Shown here one piece after another: positions 1 to 10,804 of a stretch of DNA of 64,000 bases. The DNA is taken from positions 46,835,254 through 46,899,253 of the forward strand of contig CM030364.1 in the NCBI GenBank assembly GCA_017893485.1. The letters run 5' to 3'. The translations under genes and the position numbers were made by a program. Position 1 is the first letter of the stretch. Every line of letters begins with the position of its first letter. Under the pieces are notes generated by a model. The model was not told the DNA's origin. It made no database searches and saw nothing but the letters and a program-made list of their open reading frames with translations. This stretch comes from Hemerocallis citrina. Taxonomy: Eukaryota; Streptophyta; Magnoliopsida; Asparagales; Asphodelaceae.

Positions 1-577
1 AATCAAATTGGGTTTTAGGGTTCAATTAAGAGATAGATCAAAATCAATAAGGTTTAAATAAAAATACCCACAAATCAATAAAAACAAATCCACGAGATGT
101 ATATAGCCGAACAAAAGATAAAATAGTTCATGAATGAAAATTTAAATCCAATTAAATAAATAATTAATACAAACGAATATAATATAAATTGGGCTTGAAA
201 ATAAATTGGAATTCGCCAAGAAAATTAGAAGTACGAAAACAAAATAATTCGTTAAATGTACTTTAATTAAATAATCAAGGAATAACAATTAATAGTTATA
301 ATTATAAAAATAATAAAATCATACAATAAAATAATTATTCGGGTTTAACAGTTTTTATTAAAATAATCCAATAATAATAATATATATGATTTGGGCCTAA
401 ATATAATTAACCGGTAAATTAAGATTATAAAACAAGTTTAAAATACACCATCATTCAAAATAATATAATTTTTGATTGGAAAATATTTTAATAGAAAATC
501 CCAAAACGAATTTAACACAAAATAAATTTATCAATAATCGAAATACAGAAAATATTCAGAAAATATGTATTTTCGGG
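1..577. other. AT-rich stretch without a recognised gene
   Basis: Very AT-rich sequence with short homopolymer runs and no convincing coding frame, RNA gene or transposon terminus. It ends where similarity to the right-hand LTR of the first Copia element begins. It may be intron or 5' flank of the G-gamma gene further right, because that gene's first exon was not found, but nothing here matches the expected N-terminal helix. Confidence 0.5.
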
Positions 578-1033
578 AATGGGGATTACAACTCAATACA
601 AGAAATTAAACTCACTCACCAAGAACTATCTCTCAAGCCTTGCAATGAAGAAAAATATCAATGAAGTACTTGACTTCTCATATTGGAGGTTATTACAATA
701 AATAGAAGAAGAATAGAGAGATCCCTAAGTTAGTCTTGATATCTTAGTTGTCTGATATATTATGTAGAAGAAAGTTCTAAATAAGAGTCGTACGATCGGA
801 CTTGGAGTTGAAGATTGGGCAGAAACGATCTCAAAGACCTAAACCCAAAATAATACAGGCGTGGTAGGCTGACCGCAACTCAACCAGTCTGGACCCGAGG
901 GGTGTACAGTCAACTGTGCAATCCTATGTTTCTCTTACTGCTCTGTTTCCAACTTCTCTCTTCGACGCTTCGACATCCGTGCTTCGTCATTTCTTCTTGT
1001 AATTGAACGAGTATACAAGACATATTCCTAACA
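578..1033 (-). repeat. Truncated 3' LTR of Copia element 1
   Basis: About 455 bp resemble 2850-3288, including the shared stretch around AACTCAACCAGTCTGGACCC and the terminal CCTAACA. On the minus strand it begins TGTTAGG after a short purine-rich stretch that would be the polypurine tract. The distal third present in the other LTR is missing, so this end was deleted after insertion. Confidence 0.8.
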
Positions 1034-1188
1034 ACCTCAACCTTGGATTGCATACGAGTGCTATCAACACGTTGTGATTCATCATCTCTGAACTCTACTA
1101 ACCTTTACTTGCAAACATACTTGGAACGATAGTTTCTTCAGCTAGTTGAACAAATCTTCTACCCAATCTCACCGATCAGTATACCCTT

Positions 1189-2566
1189 TCAAGGGCACAT
1201 CTCATTAGGCATTAACACGGAGTTGCCAACCTTCGCACGAAGTTCACCTACCCTGAGGCACTCTCCACTTTTCGACGATATTTGAACGTCGTGGTCTCGC
1301 ATTGATGATGCTAGTTGCGGCAGACTAAATGAACTTGTAGGAATATCAGGAAAAGGAACAAAACCTGCGCAGGTATTTTGGATCTCCCAATGCTTGTAGA
1401 GATTGTATTTGCTTGGCACAACAACTCTCATACCTCTAATCACCTTACGACGACCATGAAAAATAGACAGAACTCCACCTTGAGCTGTGTACCTACAACC
1501 GCGTACTTCAAGAGTTCAAAATGAAATCAAATTCCATTTCAGTAGATGAATATGCAAGACTTCCCTTAGAGTGTACTTGTTTTCCCTTGACATCTCCAAC
1601 TCAACTGTTCCCTCACCTACTACTTTACAATTTTTTTCAGTTTCCGTTCTCATACAACGCCCTATAGTAAACTTAAAAGTAGAAAACAACTCCCTCCTGG
1701 AGCAAATATGAGTAGAACTTTCTTAGTCAAGAAATCAACCAGAATCCACTTTGAAAGAATTTGAAACACGAAGACACAAATCCCTTGATTCAGAAGGATA
1801 AACCACATTTGTAGTAGAATTGTCATTCTTGGCGCTCTTCTGCTTCTGCAATTTTCAACAGTCTTTCTTGATATGCCATGACCTCTTACTATGTCGACAA
1901 TGGATTGAATCCTTTTGCAATGCACTTAGACTTCCAATTGAAGGACATTCCACTACTAAACAACTTATAGGAGTAGACAATGATTTCTAGTCTCCTACCT
2001 AAGTTGATTTTTCTTCAAGACTTTGATTACACCATCTATCGTAATACTTTCTTTGGCAGATTTACCGTGTAGCATGGTAGTGATCAAATGCTTGTAAGAA
2101 TCTGACAGTGAATATATCAAGTTGAAAGCTTTATCTTCTTCACTCACATCCGCGTTTATCGCCTTGAGTTTAGATAACACCTTGTTGAACTTTGTGATGT
2201 GGTCTTGAAGATCGGTACCTTCCTTCATTGATAAACGGAATAATTTCCTTTTCCAAAGCATCTGATCTAGTAATGACGAATCGAGTTTTTCCCACAAACT
2301 CGTTGTTCTAGTTTTTTCAAGAAATTTGCACTTGACCTCGTCCGCCAATGATAGTCAGATTAGACTTACGGCTCTTTCACAAATATCATCTCAAACATCT
2401 CCTTCATATCAGATGACTTTTCCTTCTTCTTGAAGACTAACTGTAGATGTTCTTGAACTATGACATTATACATGTCTACCTTCCAACGATTGAAGTTGAT
2501 ATTTTCATCGAACTGCTTGATCTTCAAAAGCTCGTGACCTATCATATTCACCAAGGGAATCGGCAA
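1189..2566 (-). pseudogene. Broken Copia gag with zinc-knuckle and pre-integrase remnants
   Basis: The minus-strand frames at 2366-2566 and 1995-2348 together resemble a UBN2-type Copia gag, with phrases such as NFNRWKVDM near the start and LSDSYKHLITTMLHG near the end. They are in different frames, so at least one frameshift separates them. Frame 1662-1925 carries a worn zinc-knuckle-like stretch. Frame 1189-1443 resembles the region before the integrase (VVVPSKYNLYK). No intact product is possible. An alternative reading as a host gene is unlikely, given the flanking LTRs and tRNA primer site. Confidence 0.75.
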
Positions 2567-2587
2567 CCTGAAGCTCTGATACCACTT

Positions 2588-3288
2588 TGTTGGAATGTTG
2601 TGATAAGGAGAGAAATCTCACTACAACTCTCATTGAGGAATTTCGTCGAACACCGGTGGTGCAGCGAAACTGACTAGAGCAATGAGGATGGCGAGGTAAA
2701 TGAGACGAATCAATTGAACAACCAAATAAGTAAATTCACCAATCCAACACCAATACGCAAGGAATTTATCCCGGTTAGCTTTCGCTTAATCCGGAGGAAA
2801 ATATAGGGAGATAATATTCAACTAGAGAGATTACAATGAGTTACAAATTCATTTAATACAAGGAATTAAACTCACTCGCCAAGAACTCTCTCAAAAATAG
2901 CAATGAAGTATTTGACCTCTCATATTGGAGGCCATTACAATAAATAGAAAAAGCATAGAAAGAACCATAGGTTAGTCTTGATATCTTAGTCGTCTGGTAT
3001 CTCCAGTAGAAGAAGACACTGAATAAGAGTCTTACGATCTGACTTGGAGTTAAAGATTGGGCCGAAACGATCCCGAAGACATAGGCCCAAAACAATACAA
3101 CCGCCGCTGGCGGTCGACTGGACCTAAGTGTGATCGACCACAACTCAACCAGTCTGGACCCGAGGGGTGTACAGTCCTCGGTACTATTGCTGCTTTGTTT
3201 CCAACTTCTCCCTTCGACGCTTCGATCTCCGTGCTTCGTCATTTCTTCTTCTAATTGAACAATGAGTATACAAGACATAATCCTAACA
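2588..3288 (-). repeat. 5' LTR of Copia element 1
   Basis: A 701-bp LTR bounded by TGTTGG and CCTAACA on the plus strand, giving the usual TG...CA ends with a short inverted repeat. The tRNA-Met primer site sits immediately inside it at 2573-2584. Its distal 440 bp match the left LTR. Confidence 0.8.
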
Positions 3289-3871
3289 GTTTATAGCTTT
3301 GTATGTCGGTGACTATCGTGGTAAATGTTTGTCTTCTCCGTTGTGCATTTCTCCATGCGTCACTAGCATTGAGTTGCAGGGCAATGGCTACTGCATACTC
3401 GTATTCCTTTCTCTCATGTACGTCGTACATTATGCAATGAAAACACACTCTCTACTAGTCATTCTGCATAAATCCTCATCTGAAATAATGCACGCCGTGC
3501 TTGTGTATTTGTTACTGTTAGAACTGTGGTCTGATCACTGAGATAAGTAACAATTAATTTTATTTAACAAAAATATTAGATTGAACTTGCAATTGTACAG
3601 GTTTTACTGTTGCAAACATCCGACCTTTCTCGTCTGTCCTCCACCTCCTGTAGACATTGAGGTTTCCATGATCTTAAGTTGTTCTAATGTCCCCCAACAA
3701 GGGAAGACTTTACCATCCATGTTACAGAATGATGTGGTAGAATGATAAATTACATATACTCGAAAGAAACTGATTATAAGATTACACATATATTTATGGT
3801 AGTTGTTTTTTGTATTATTTGCTTTTGCAATATGCAAAGCAAGAACTCACAGTACATTTCAATTTAAGCAG
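3289..3871 (+). other. Non-coding stretch before G-gamma exon 2 (probable intron 1)
   Basis: No frame here matches the N-terminal helix expected for exon 1 of a type-C G-gamma gene, nor any other family I recognise. It ends in a good acceptor (AAGCAG, 3866-3871) in front of exon 2. It is best read as the downstream part of a first intron whose upstream part holds Copia element 1. Confidence 0.45.
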
Positions 3872-5646
3872 GAGGAGCTACGAACACTCGAAGAACTCCC
3901 TTCTGTTTCTCAATGCTGCAAAGAGTACGTTCTGCAGTTTATTGCTCTCTTTTTTTTCTTTCTTTTTTTCTTTTTCCTTTTTGTGTTTAAATACCTCTGT
4001 CGAAACAGCAATAGTAAAATAAATAAACTCATGTTATCGTTGGCTAATGAGCTCTCTTTCATATCCAAATAAAACTATAGCAACCCCATCTTTTCTTTTC
4101 CTTAATGAGCTAATGTTTTAGGAAATTAATTTGTGCCGTGTCATATTATCAAGGGGTTATAATACGTGAAGAACTTATATCATTGCTCCTAGTTGATTCA
4201 CATTTTAAATTTAAATTAAACTGTGACACACTGTTCAAGTTTACAAATTGTTGTCAAGTTTTTGCCCCCTCTTTTTGTTAATGAACTTCCAACTTGTGAA
4301 GGCAAATTGAATTTTCAACTTATATTAAGTGTAGTCTTTGTAGGCCAAAACTCAAGTCTTGTTGAGGCAAATTGATTTTTCAACTTAATGCTTACAAGAC
4401 TGAGTTTTTGTCTACAAAGACTACACCTAATATATTTGCCTTTACTTTCTGCAACTATCGATCTTCTATTGTCCCTAAAGCATTATGGCGTTTTAGCAGG
4501 GTTCATGAATTTGTGGGTTCAAACCCGGATCCACTGATACCAGCGTATGATTACTGGATTTTTCTTTTTTCTTTCTTTTTTTTTGAAATTAAACATGCTA
4601 GGTATATCACGGATATCTTATATCTGTGTTTTTCATGTCTTGCAGTAACAAGAAGAAACACAAATCCTGTAGCGTGTGGAAGTGGCTGCGGTAATATTTC
4701 TGAATCATGTAGTTTTTATAGGTTTTGATTTTATACATGCTCAGTAACATGAGATAGTTATCAAATTCGCTATATTTGCCTTGAGCTTTGTCCAAATAAA
4801 TAAAGGGAAAAAAGGGTATGAGCAACTTGCTCATTTAGTAAATAAGCAATTGATGATGTGACATGCATGTGATTGGAAAATCCTTAAAAGGGTTAGTTGT
4901 CCAATGTATCACATGCATGCCACATAATCACTTGCTCATTTACTAAATGAGCAAGTTGCTCATATCCTTTTACCCATAAATAAATCATGTTTCACTCTCA
5001 AAGAAACTCATTTGATGTATAACTAAGAGGATGAACAGTTAGAACTTCTTCCATCTGCATTTGAACATTTTGCTTGGCTTTATAGTTTTGTCAGCGTCAT
5101 TAGGTGTATAATGAATTATTCTTTCTTCTTCGTTCTTATTTATATTCTATATGATTTAATGACATGATTAGTATGATGAATTGTTGATTTTGTGGATCCA
5201 ATTTCCATGTAAGTGCTTTTTTTTTTAATAATTAACTTGGCAGGAGGTTATTTTCTTACGACTAGCAACTCAATTCATTTTTTTATGTAAATATTATATG
5301 CACACTTAGAAGCATCTTACATTGAACTCTTACATTGAACTGTTGTTATTTCATTTTCCCCAATAGAGCCAATGTGTGCTTCAACCTGCCTTTGTTTTGT
5401 TGCTCGTGTTTCTGCTCTCTCCAACTAGAAACACTGGACTGCCGTTGTCATCGTCGAAGCTCTCCAAATGACTGCTGCTGTAATTGTGGCAACATTTCAT
5501 TCTGTAGCTTGAAGTGCCTTCGGCCAAGCCTCTCTTGCCCTCAGTGTTCTTGTGGTTGTGTCTGGTCTTGTTGCCCTAATTGTACTGAGGTGCGCCTTTG
5601 CCCAAAATGCAGTAAATCCTGCTGTAAGAATATATGCCTTTGTTAA
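3872..5646 (+). CDS. AGG3-like: Type-C heterotrimeric G-protein gamma subunit (AGG3/GS3/DEP1-like), exons 2-5
   Basis: Four exons are visible: 3872-3924, 4500-4544, 4646-4690 and 5367-5646. All have GT donors and AG acceptors. Phases join cleanly to 423 nt (140 residues plus stop). Exon 2 reads EELRTLEELPSVSQCCKE. Exon 3 reads VHEFVGSNPDPLIPA, the conserved G-gamma segment ending in DPLIPA. Exon 4 gives NKKKHKSCSVWKWL, the basic-tryptophan stretch. Exon 5 is a tail with 26 cysteines in about 92 residues, typical of type-C gammas. In the known family the gamma pairs with G-beta at the plasma membrane, and the tail tunes organ size, seed size and stress signalling. The tail seems shorter than in Arabidopsis AGG3. 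Exon 1, which should carry the start codon and the first part of the coiled coil, was not found, so the gene is either split by a long transposon-filled intron or 5'-truncated. The neighbouring CID7-like gene converges on it. Confidence 0.85.
4325..4430. repeat. Small fold-back repeat in G-gamma intron 2
   Basis: Arms of about 37 bp (4325-4362 and 4394-4430) are near-perfect inverted copies around TAGTCTTTGTAG and CTACAAAGACTA, with a loop of about 31 bp. A GGCAAATTGA-TTTTCAACTTA phrase is also directly repeated nearby (about 4301-4321 and 4366-4387). It could be a MITE remnant. No target duplication was resolved. Confidence 0.6.
4805..4975. mobile_element. 171-bp Mutator-type MITE in G-gamma intron 4
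   Basis: The element is nearly all terminal inverted repeat: GGGAAAAAAGGGTATGAGC at the left, and the reverse complement of GGGTAAAAGGATATGAGC at the right, each continuing for about 65 bp. It is flanked by identical 9-bp duplications ATAAATAAA (4796-4804 and 4976-4984). A 9-bp duplication is the hallmark of the Mutator superfamily. The low-complexity duplication means a chance match cannot be fully excluded. Confidence 0.75.
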
Positions 5647-5921
5647 TTGAGGGTCGTGTTTATTTCCACCCTCCAATTCTTTGTTTGTTCTTTATTGCTT
5701 TCAAGCTTATCTTTTGATCATAAATTTTAACATGAGAGGAGTAAAGAGTTTTTGAAGCTGGAACTACAGTTGGCCTTCAATATAAGAAATGCGAACTTTG
5801 AGTTCGTGAGTGATTGACTGTGAAAAACCCAGCAAAATACGTACACTTCACTTCTTAAATTATTTCCACTCTATTTATGTTCAGCAGTTGTGTTTTCAAA
5901 TTTTCGTTATTGGGTTCCAAA
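5647..5921 (+). other. 3' flank of the G-gamma gene
   Basis: Sequence between the G-gamma stop codon and the next retrotransposon. It should contain the 3' untranslated region and polyadenylation site, but no canonical signal stands out. Its last five bases (CCAAA, 5917-5921) are the left target duplication of Copia element 2. Confidence 0.45.
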
Positions 5922-6193
5922 TGTGAAGAGTGAAAATTGAGAGAGAAGAGGATCTTCACTGAGTTATCATCCATCTATAAATAGATGTATATGGTTACAC
6001 AATAGATGTATATCGTTACACTTACAGGAAAGCAATCCCAAGTTTAAGGGATTGGTTGCAACAAATAAACAAACCCAATTATAAGGAATTGGTTGTAACA
6101 AATAAACAACAATTTGTTGTAACAACTAAACAAACTAGGAGATAAGTTTTGACCACTATGCTGATTTACACCCAAGCACCAGATGGTTTAACA
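5922..6193 (-). repeat. 3' LTR of Copia element 2
   Basis: A 272-bp LTR, TGTGAAGAG to GGTTTAACA on the plus strand. It is about 26 bp longer than its partner because a short ATAGATGTATAT-GTTACAC segment is duplicated in tandem near 5981-6020. The rest is a close match to 10400-10645. The purine-rich tract GCAGGGGAG (minus strand) lies just inside. Confidence 0.88.
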
Positions 6194-7690
6194 CTCCCCT
6201 GCAAACTTGGAGACCGTTGGTGGACGAGTTTGGATCGAAGCAATTGAAAGTGGTGCTTGTGTAGGCCTTTGGTGAACAAATCAACTGGTTGATCAATGAA
6301 GGAATAAAGCGAACACAGTGCTTTCCAGATATTACATGCTCCCGTACAAAAATGATAGTCAAGTTCTATATGTTTTGTACGGGCATGGAAGACAGGATTC
6401 GATGCCATGTAGGTGGAGCTTATATTGTCATAATAAAGCGTGATCGGTCTGGTAATCGGAAGGAGAGCTCAGAGAGTAGATGTGCAACCCATACAGTTTC
6501 GGCACAAGGGAGATAAGTGAGCGATACTCTGACTCCGCACTGGAGCGAGAAACAGTTGGTTGCTTCTTTGCGGACCACGAGATTAGATTGCAACCCAAGA
6601 ACACACAAGAACCTAGATTGCAACCCAAGAACACACAAGAACCACTGATAGAACGACGTGAGTCAGGGCAATCGGCCTAGTCAGCATCAGAGAATCCAAT
6701 AATGTTAAGGGGACCGGTACAAGGTCGAAAAACAAGCCCAAAATCAACTGTGCTCTTTAGATAACGTAGAATACGTTTTGACAACTGCCATATGATCCGT
6801 ACAGAGAGCACTCATGAATTGAGCGATATGGTGTACACATAGGAGATATTCGGCTGGGTGAGTGTCAAATATTGAAGAGACCCAACTAATTGCCGAAACT
6901 CAGTCCCATCCAAGAGGGGACTACCAGCATGTGCTGAGAGCTGGGATTTGGCACTTACCGGTGTGCCACATTGTTTGCAATCAAACATCTTTGACCGTTC
7001 AAGAAGATCATGTGTGTACTTTTTTTAGGAAAGATGGAAACTTGATGAGAAAGGTCTTGCCTCAAGGTCCGAGAGAAAAATAATGGGGACCAAGATCCTT
7101 GAGCTCAAATTTCTTACCAAGAGAAGAAATAAGAGAGGTTACCGCTGATGGGAAATTACCAGTAAGGATAATATCATCCACATACAATAGAAGAACCATC
7201 TGATGACCAGATTTGTTGTAGATAAACATAGAGTCATCGGCCCTGCTTTGAATAAAACCATATCGAAGAAGAAAGTTGTTGAAGCGATGAAACCAAGCTC
7301 TCGGTGTCTATGTAAGGCCATAAATAGCTTTGTGAAGACGGCATACATGTGTCGGTCATTGTGGATAAATAAAACCAGGTGGTTGGGTCATGAAGATAAT
7401 TCAGCAAGAACACCATGAAGAAAGGCATTTTTAAAGTCGAGTTGGCGAAGAGGCTAGTCTTGAAGCGCTGCCATGCTGTGAACAATGCGAATGGTGGTTG
7501 GTTTGACAACATAGCTAAAGGTTTCTTCATAGTCCAATCCATGTTGTTGGTGAAAACCTTTTGCAACAAGGTGTGCCTTGTAGCGTTCAATGGAGCCATC
7601 TGAATGTCGCTTACACCCAACCAAATTCTGAGAAGGAGGTACCAAGGTCCAAGTCTAATTTTTAAGAAGGGCATTAAATTCATCACTCAT
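6160..7690 (-). pseudogene. Copia element 2 reverse transcriptase and RNase H remnant
   Basis: Minus-strand coding similarity is spread over several frames. Frame 7454-7645 has the RT entry YKAHLVAKGFHQQHGLDYEE. The catalytic YVDD box is intact at 7173-7184 in the phrase LLYVDDIILTGN. Frame 6428-6634 gives the RNase H phrase [12 protein letters not shown], and frame 6166-6408 gives TKHIELDYHF. The frame changes show at least three frameshifts, so no full enzyme can be made. Confidence 0.82.
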
Positions 7691-7759
7691 CGCATCATGC
7701 AATTCAGTGATTTTGACGGCCTGGGAGTAGCATGTTGGTTCTGTAGGAGTGGAGGTCAG

Positions 7760-8888
7760 CTAAGCAGCAAGAGCATGCGGTAAAGGATACCGAATTGTAC
7801 TATCAGTCTGCTGCAAGGGACATTGAATGCCCCTTTGAAGTCGAGTACCATAATGATGCGGTTTAAGAAGCATGGGTGTAGGTGGCATAGAGGATGCATT
7901 GGTAGCTACGGCAGTGGCAGAAGGAAGAAAGAGTGCTAAAGCCTGGTTAAGGATCAGTTGGTAGTCGTTGACAGGTGGTTGTTCCTCGGGAAGCACAATG
8001 GACGGATCTAAATGAACCAGTGGGAAGGGATTAACCAGTGTAAGATCTAACTTTGCATATTGAGGCACCATAGGAGAAGATGTGGATGTCTATTGTGTAG
8101 AGAAGGGAAAGAGAGCTTCATTGAACTTGACATGTCGAGAAGTGTAGACCCGGTTGGTAGCAGTGTCCAGACAACGACAGCCTTTATGTTGTGAGATGTA
8201 CCCTAAGAAAACACATTCCACAGATCTTGGCAATAGTTTGTTCGTAATATAATCCCCTAAATGTGGGTAACACGCGCACCCAAAAGTACGAAAGTTGGAG
8301 TAGGAAGGAGTTATCCCAAAAAAACGCGAGAAAGGGGATTCCCAAATGAGGAGAGGAGTGGGAAGGCGGTTAATGAGATAGACCACAGTTGATACCGCTT
8401 CAACCTATAAGTTGAGTGGTGCATGAGAGGTGGCAGGAAGAGTCCGAGCCATATCGACAATGTGTCTATGTTTCCTTTCAGCAATGTCATTTTGCTCAGG
8501 GGTATGAGAACAAAAGCAATGATGGTTGATGCCATTTTGACAGCAGAGATTTTCAAAAGAGTGGTTAAGATATTCACCACCCCCATCACTTTGAAGGTTG
8601 AATGTTGCAATGGAAATGATTCTGAATACTATTCAAAAATGTTTGAAAATGTATGATGACCTCATTGTTGTGTTTCATAGGGTATAACCAAGAATATCTT
8701 GTGAAATCATCAGTAAAAATCAAATAATATTTATATCCTGAAACATAAGAAATAGGAGATTGCCATACATCAGAATGCACAATAAAGAATGGAAACATTG
8801 TTTTTATTGATTTATGACTAGGGAAAGGAAGGTGTTGATTTGCCCACAGCACAATCTTTACAGAAATGATCTTTGAAATGAAAATCAT
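7760..8888 (-). pseudogene. Copia element 2 integrase remnant
   Basis: Frame 8586-8888 carries the integrase start (VHSDVWQSP and FTDDFTRYSWLY). Frame 8090-8386 carries its C-terminal side (YLINRLPTPLL, FGCACYPHL, ECVFLGY). Frame 7760-8071 is the linker towards RT. The pieces sit in different frames, and the segment that should hold the catalytic glutamate lies at a frame break. The domain order agrees with a Ty1-Copia polyprotein. Confidence 0.8.
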
Positions 8889-8909
8889 GGCTTAAGAGTT
8901 TATTTGAAC

Positions 8910-9374
8910 CTAAGAATGAAAGGACTTTGGTATTTGGATGACCCAACCGATTGTGCCATAGATAAGAAGACACAACAGTAAGTGCACTAAAGGGAGACTG
9001 GTGAAAAAAGATGGGATAGAGACCATCTCTACTGAGACCTGAAAAAGAGAAATACCAGTATGTAAGTCAGAGATACAATAACCACTAGGATCAAATGAGA
9101 ATCGAACATGGTTATCTTTGGTAAACTTGGCAACAGAAAGAAGATTCTTTTGCATTGCAGGAACATGATAAACATTTTGTAAATGAAGTGTGCGTAAACC
9201 CAATTTTGGAGGAATATTACCAGTGTTGGATATGGGAAGAGAAGTACCATTGCCAAAAAGTACAAAAGTATTACCAGTGTGAGGAGTACATTGTTGCATC
9301 TGATATGAATGCCCCGTCATGTGATGTGTGGCTCCTATATCTGGGTACCAGTTGGGATCATAAGGTTGAGTCAT
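8910..9374 (-). pseudogene. Copia element 2 protease and pre-integrase region
   Basis: The frame opens with WYPDIGATHHMTG, the aspartic protease motif of Copia elements; the residue after Asp is Ile where Ser or Thr is usual. It continues to NVYHVPAMQKNLLSVAKF, the typical C-terminal protease phrase. A pre-integrase stretch follows. It is open for 154 codons, the best preserved part of this element. Confidence 0.8.
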
Positions 9375-9404
9375 CTGAAGACCAGCAAATACTGTATGGA
9401 GAGG

Positions 9405-10330
9405 TTAAGGAGTGATGAAACGCTGAGGACATGAGGCGGCAGTATGACCAACAGTAAAGCAGATCTGACATGGAGGAGAGCTAAGAACGCCGGGAGAAGT
9501 AGCATGATTGTTCCAATGGTTGCCTTTGTTTGAATTTTGATTGCGAGTGCGATTGCAATTGCGATTGTGATGTCCTGGATTGGAAACGGGTGTCTGAGTT
9601 GTCGCAACAAGAGTCGTCGCAGGTGGTGTAATAGGTGAGTGAGAAATCTGGGTCTCATAGGAAAGAAGACGAGCTCGCAAATCCTCATACAATGGCAACG
9701 GAGGAACGTTGAGGATGATAATGACATTCATCTCATATCCACTACCAAGGCCATATAGGATATACGTGACGAGATCGTGACGTGATCAAAGTTCGTGACA
9801 TGTTCGCCAATAGAAGTGAGGGTGTCACTTATGGTCTTGACCTGTTGTAAATAGGCTGAAATAGTTTGAGAACCTTTGGCGATGGGGAGGAGCTGAAATT
9901 TGAGATTGGCGGCATTGGCGACAGATTGTTGAGCGAAATGGCGGTGAAGGCACGTCCAAGTGGAGTGAGCGGTGGATGTCCCTACGATAATGGACTCAAC
10001 CATTGTAGAGGTAATGTTGCTGACTACACACTGATTAGTCTGATCCCAAATCGCATAGGCAGGATTGGGACTGCCGGAGTTATCAAGAGGTTGTGGTGGT
10101 GGTGGATAAGAACCATTGAAGAACATCATGAGGTCGTGGTCACGAAGGAATGGCATCATTTGGTGAAGCCAGGTGAGGTAGTTGGTCGTATGTGAGTTTG
10201 ATGAATTGCTGACATTTGGAGCTGCAATGGTGATAGAAGGGGCATGGGATAGTGGGTGGTTGGAAGTGGAGGAAGGGGTATTGGATAGAGGGGGGGTTGG
10301 AGGTGCAGTCGAAAGTGTCAGCAGTGGAGA
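9405..10330 (-). pseudogene. Copia element 2 gag remnant
   Basis: Frame 9728-10159 is a UBN2-type gag core, with AIWDQTNQCVVSNITSTM and WTCLHRHFAQQSVANAANL. Upstream codons to about 10200 continue the same frame without a clear start. After a frameshift near 9730, frame 9405-9731 leads to the zinc knuckle CQICFTVGHTAASC. A low-complexity Pro/Thr-rich leader lies further upstream. Confidence 0.8.
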
Positions 10331-10399
10331 ATAAGAGGTAGAAGAAGGCAGAAGCTAAAAGAGTTTGAGGTCGAATTAGGATGACCTAGTCTGATACCA

Positions 10400-10645
10400 T
10401 GTAAAGAGTGATAATTGAGAAGAGACGGGGATCTTCACTGAGTTATCATCCATCTATAAATAGATGTATATGGTTACACTTACAGTAAAGCAATCCAAAG
10501 TCTAAGGGATTGGTTGCAACAAATATACAAACCCAATTATGATGAATTTTGTAACAAATAAACAACAATTTGTTGTAACAACTAAATAAACTAGGAGATA
10601 AGTTTTGACAAGCTGATTTACACCTAAGCACCAGATGGTTTAACA
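10400..10645 (-). repeat. 5' LTR of Copia element 2
   Basis: A 246-bp LTR from TGTAAAGAG to GGTTTAACA on the plus strand, followed by the target duplication CCAAA. The primer-binding site abuts its left edge. Confidence 0.9.
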
Positions 10646-10804
10646 CCAAATTGTTCGATACAGTGCAATACCATAGCTAAAGATGACACGCACAGTGAGC
10701 AGAAAACATATATAATGAAGGGCAGAACTCTCCATGAAGTTTATGAGGTGAACTAACCCCACTGAATAGAAACACACCATAGCCATGATTATCCATGATC
10801 ATGC

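Larger units (their letters stand above)
578..3288 (-). mobile_element. Copia LTR retrotransposon 1, internally deleted
   Basis: Two direct repeats flank a gag-like minus-strand region. The right copy (2588-3288) starts TGTTAGG on the minus strand and ends CCAACA. A primer-binding site complementary to initiator Met tRNA (TGGTATCAGAGC on the minus strand, 2573-2584) lies three bases inside it. The left copy is cut short near 578. Only gag and a trace of the pre-integrase region remain between them; protease, integrase core, reverse transcriptase and RNase H are missing. No target-site duplication can be read because the left end is lost. It lies just upstream of the detectable exons of the G-gamma gene, possibly in its first intron. 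Confidence 0.85.
5922..10645 (-). mobile_element. Copia LTR retrotransposon 2, full length but decayed
   Basis: Complete structure in reverse orientation: 5' LTR 10400-10645, primer site beside it (10390-10399, TGGTATCAGA on the minus strand), gag, protease, integrase, reverse transcriptase and RNase H in Copia order, polypurine tract next to 6194, and 3' LTR 5922-6193. Identical 5-bp duplications CCAAA flank it (5917-5921 and 10646-10650). The coding region changes frame several times, so it is non-autonomous today. It separates the convergent G-gamma and CID7-like genes. Confidence 0.92.
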
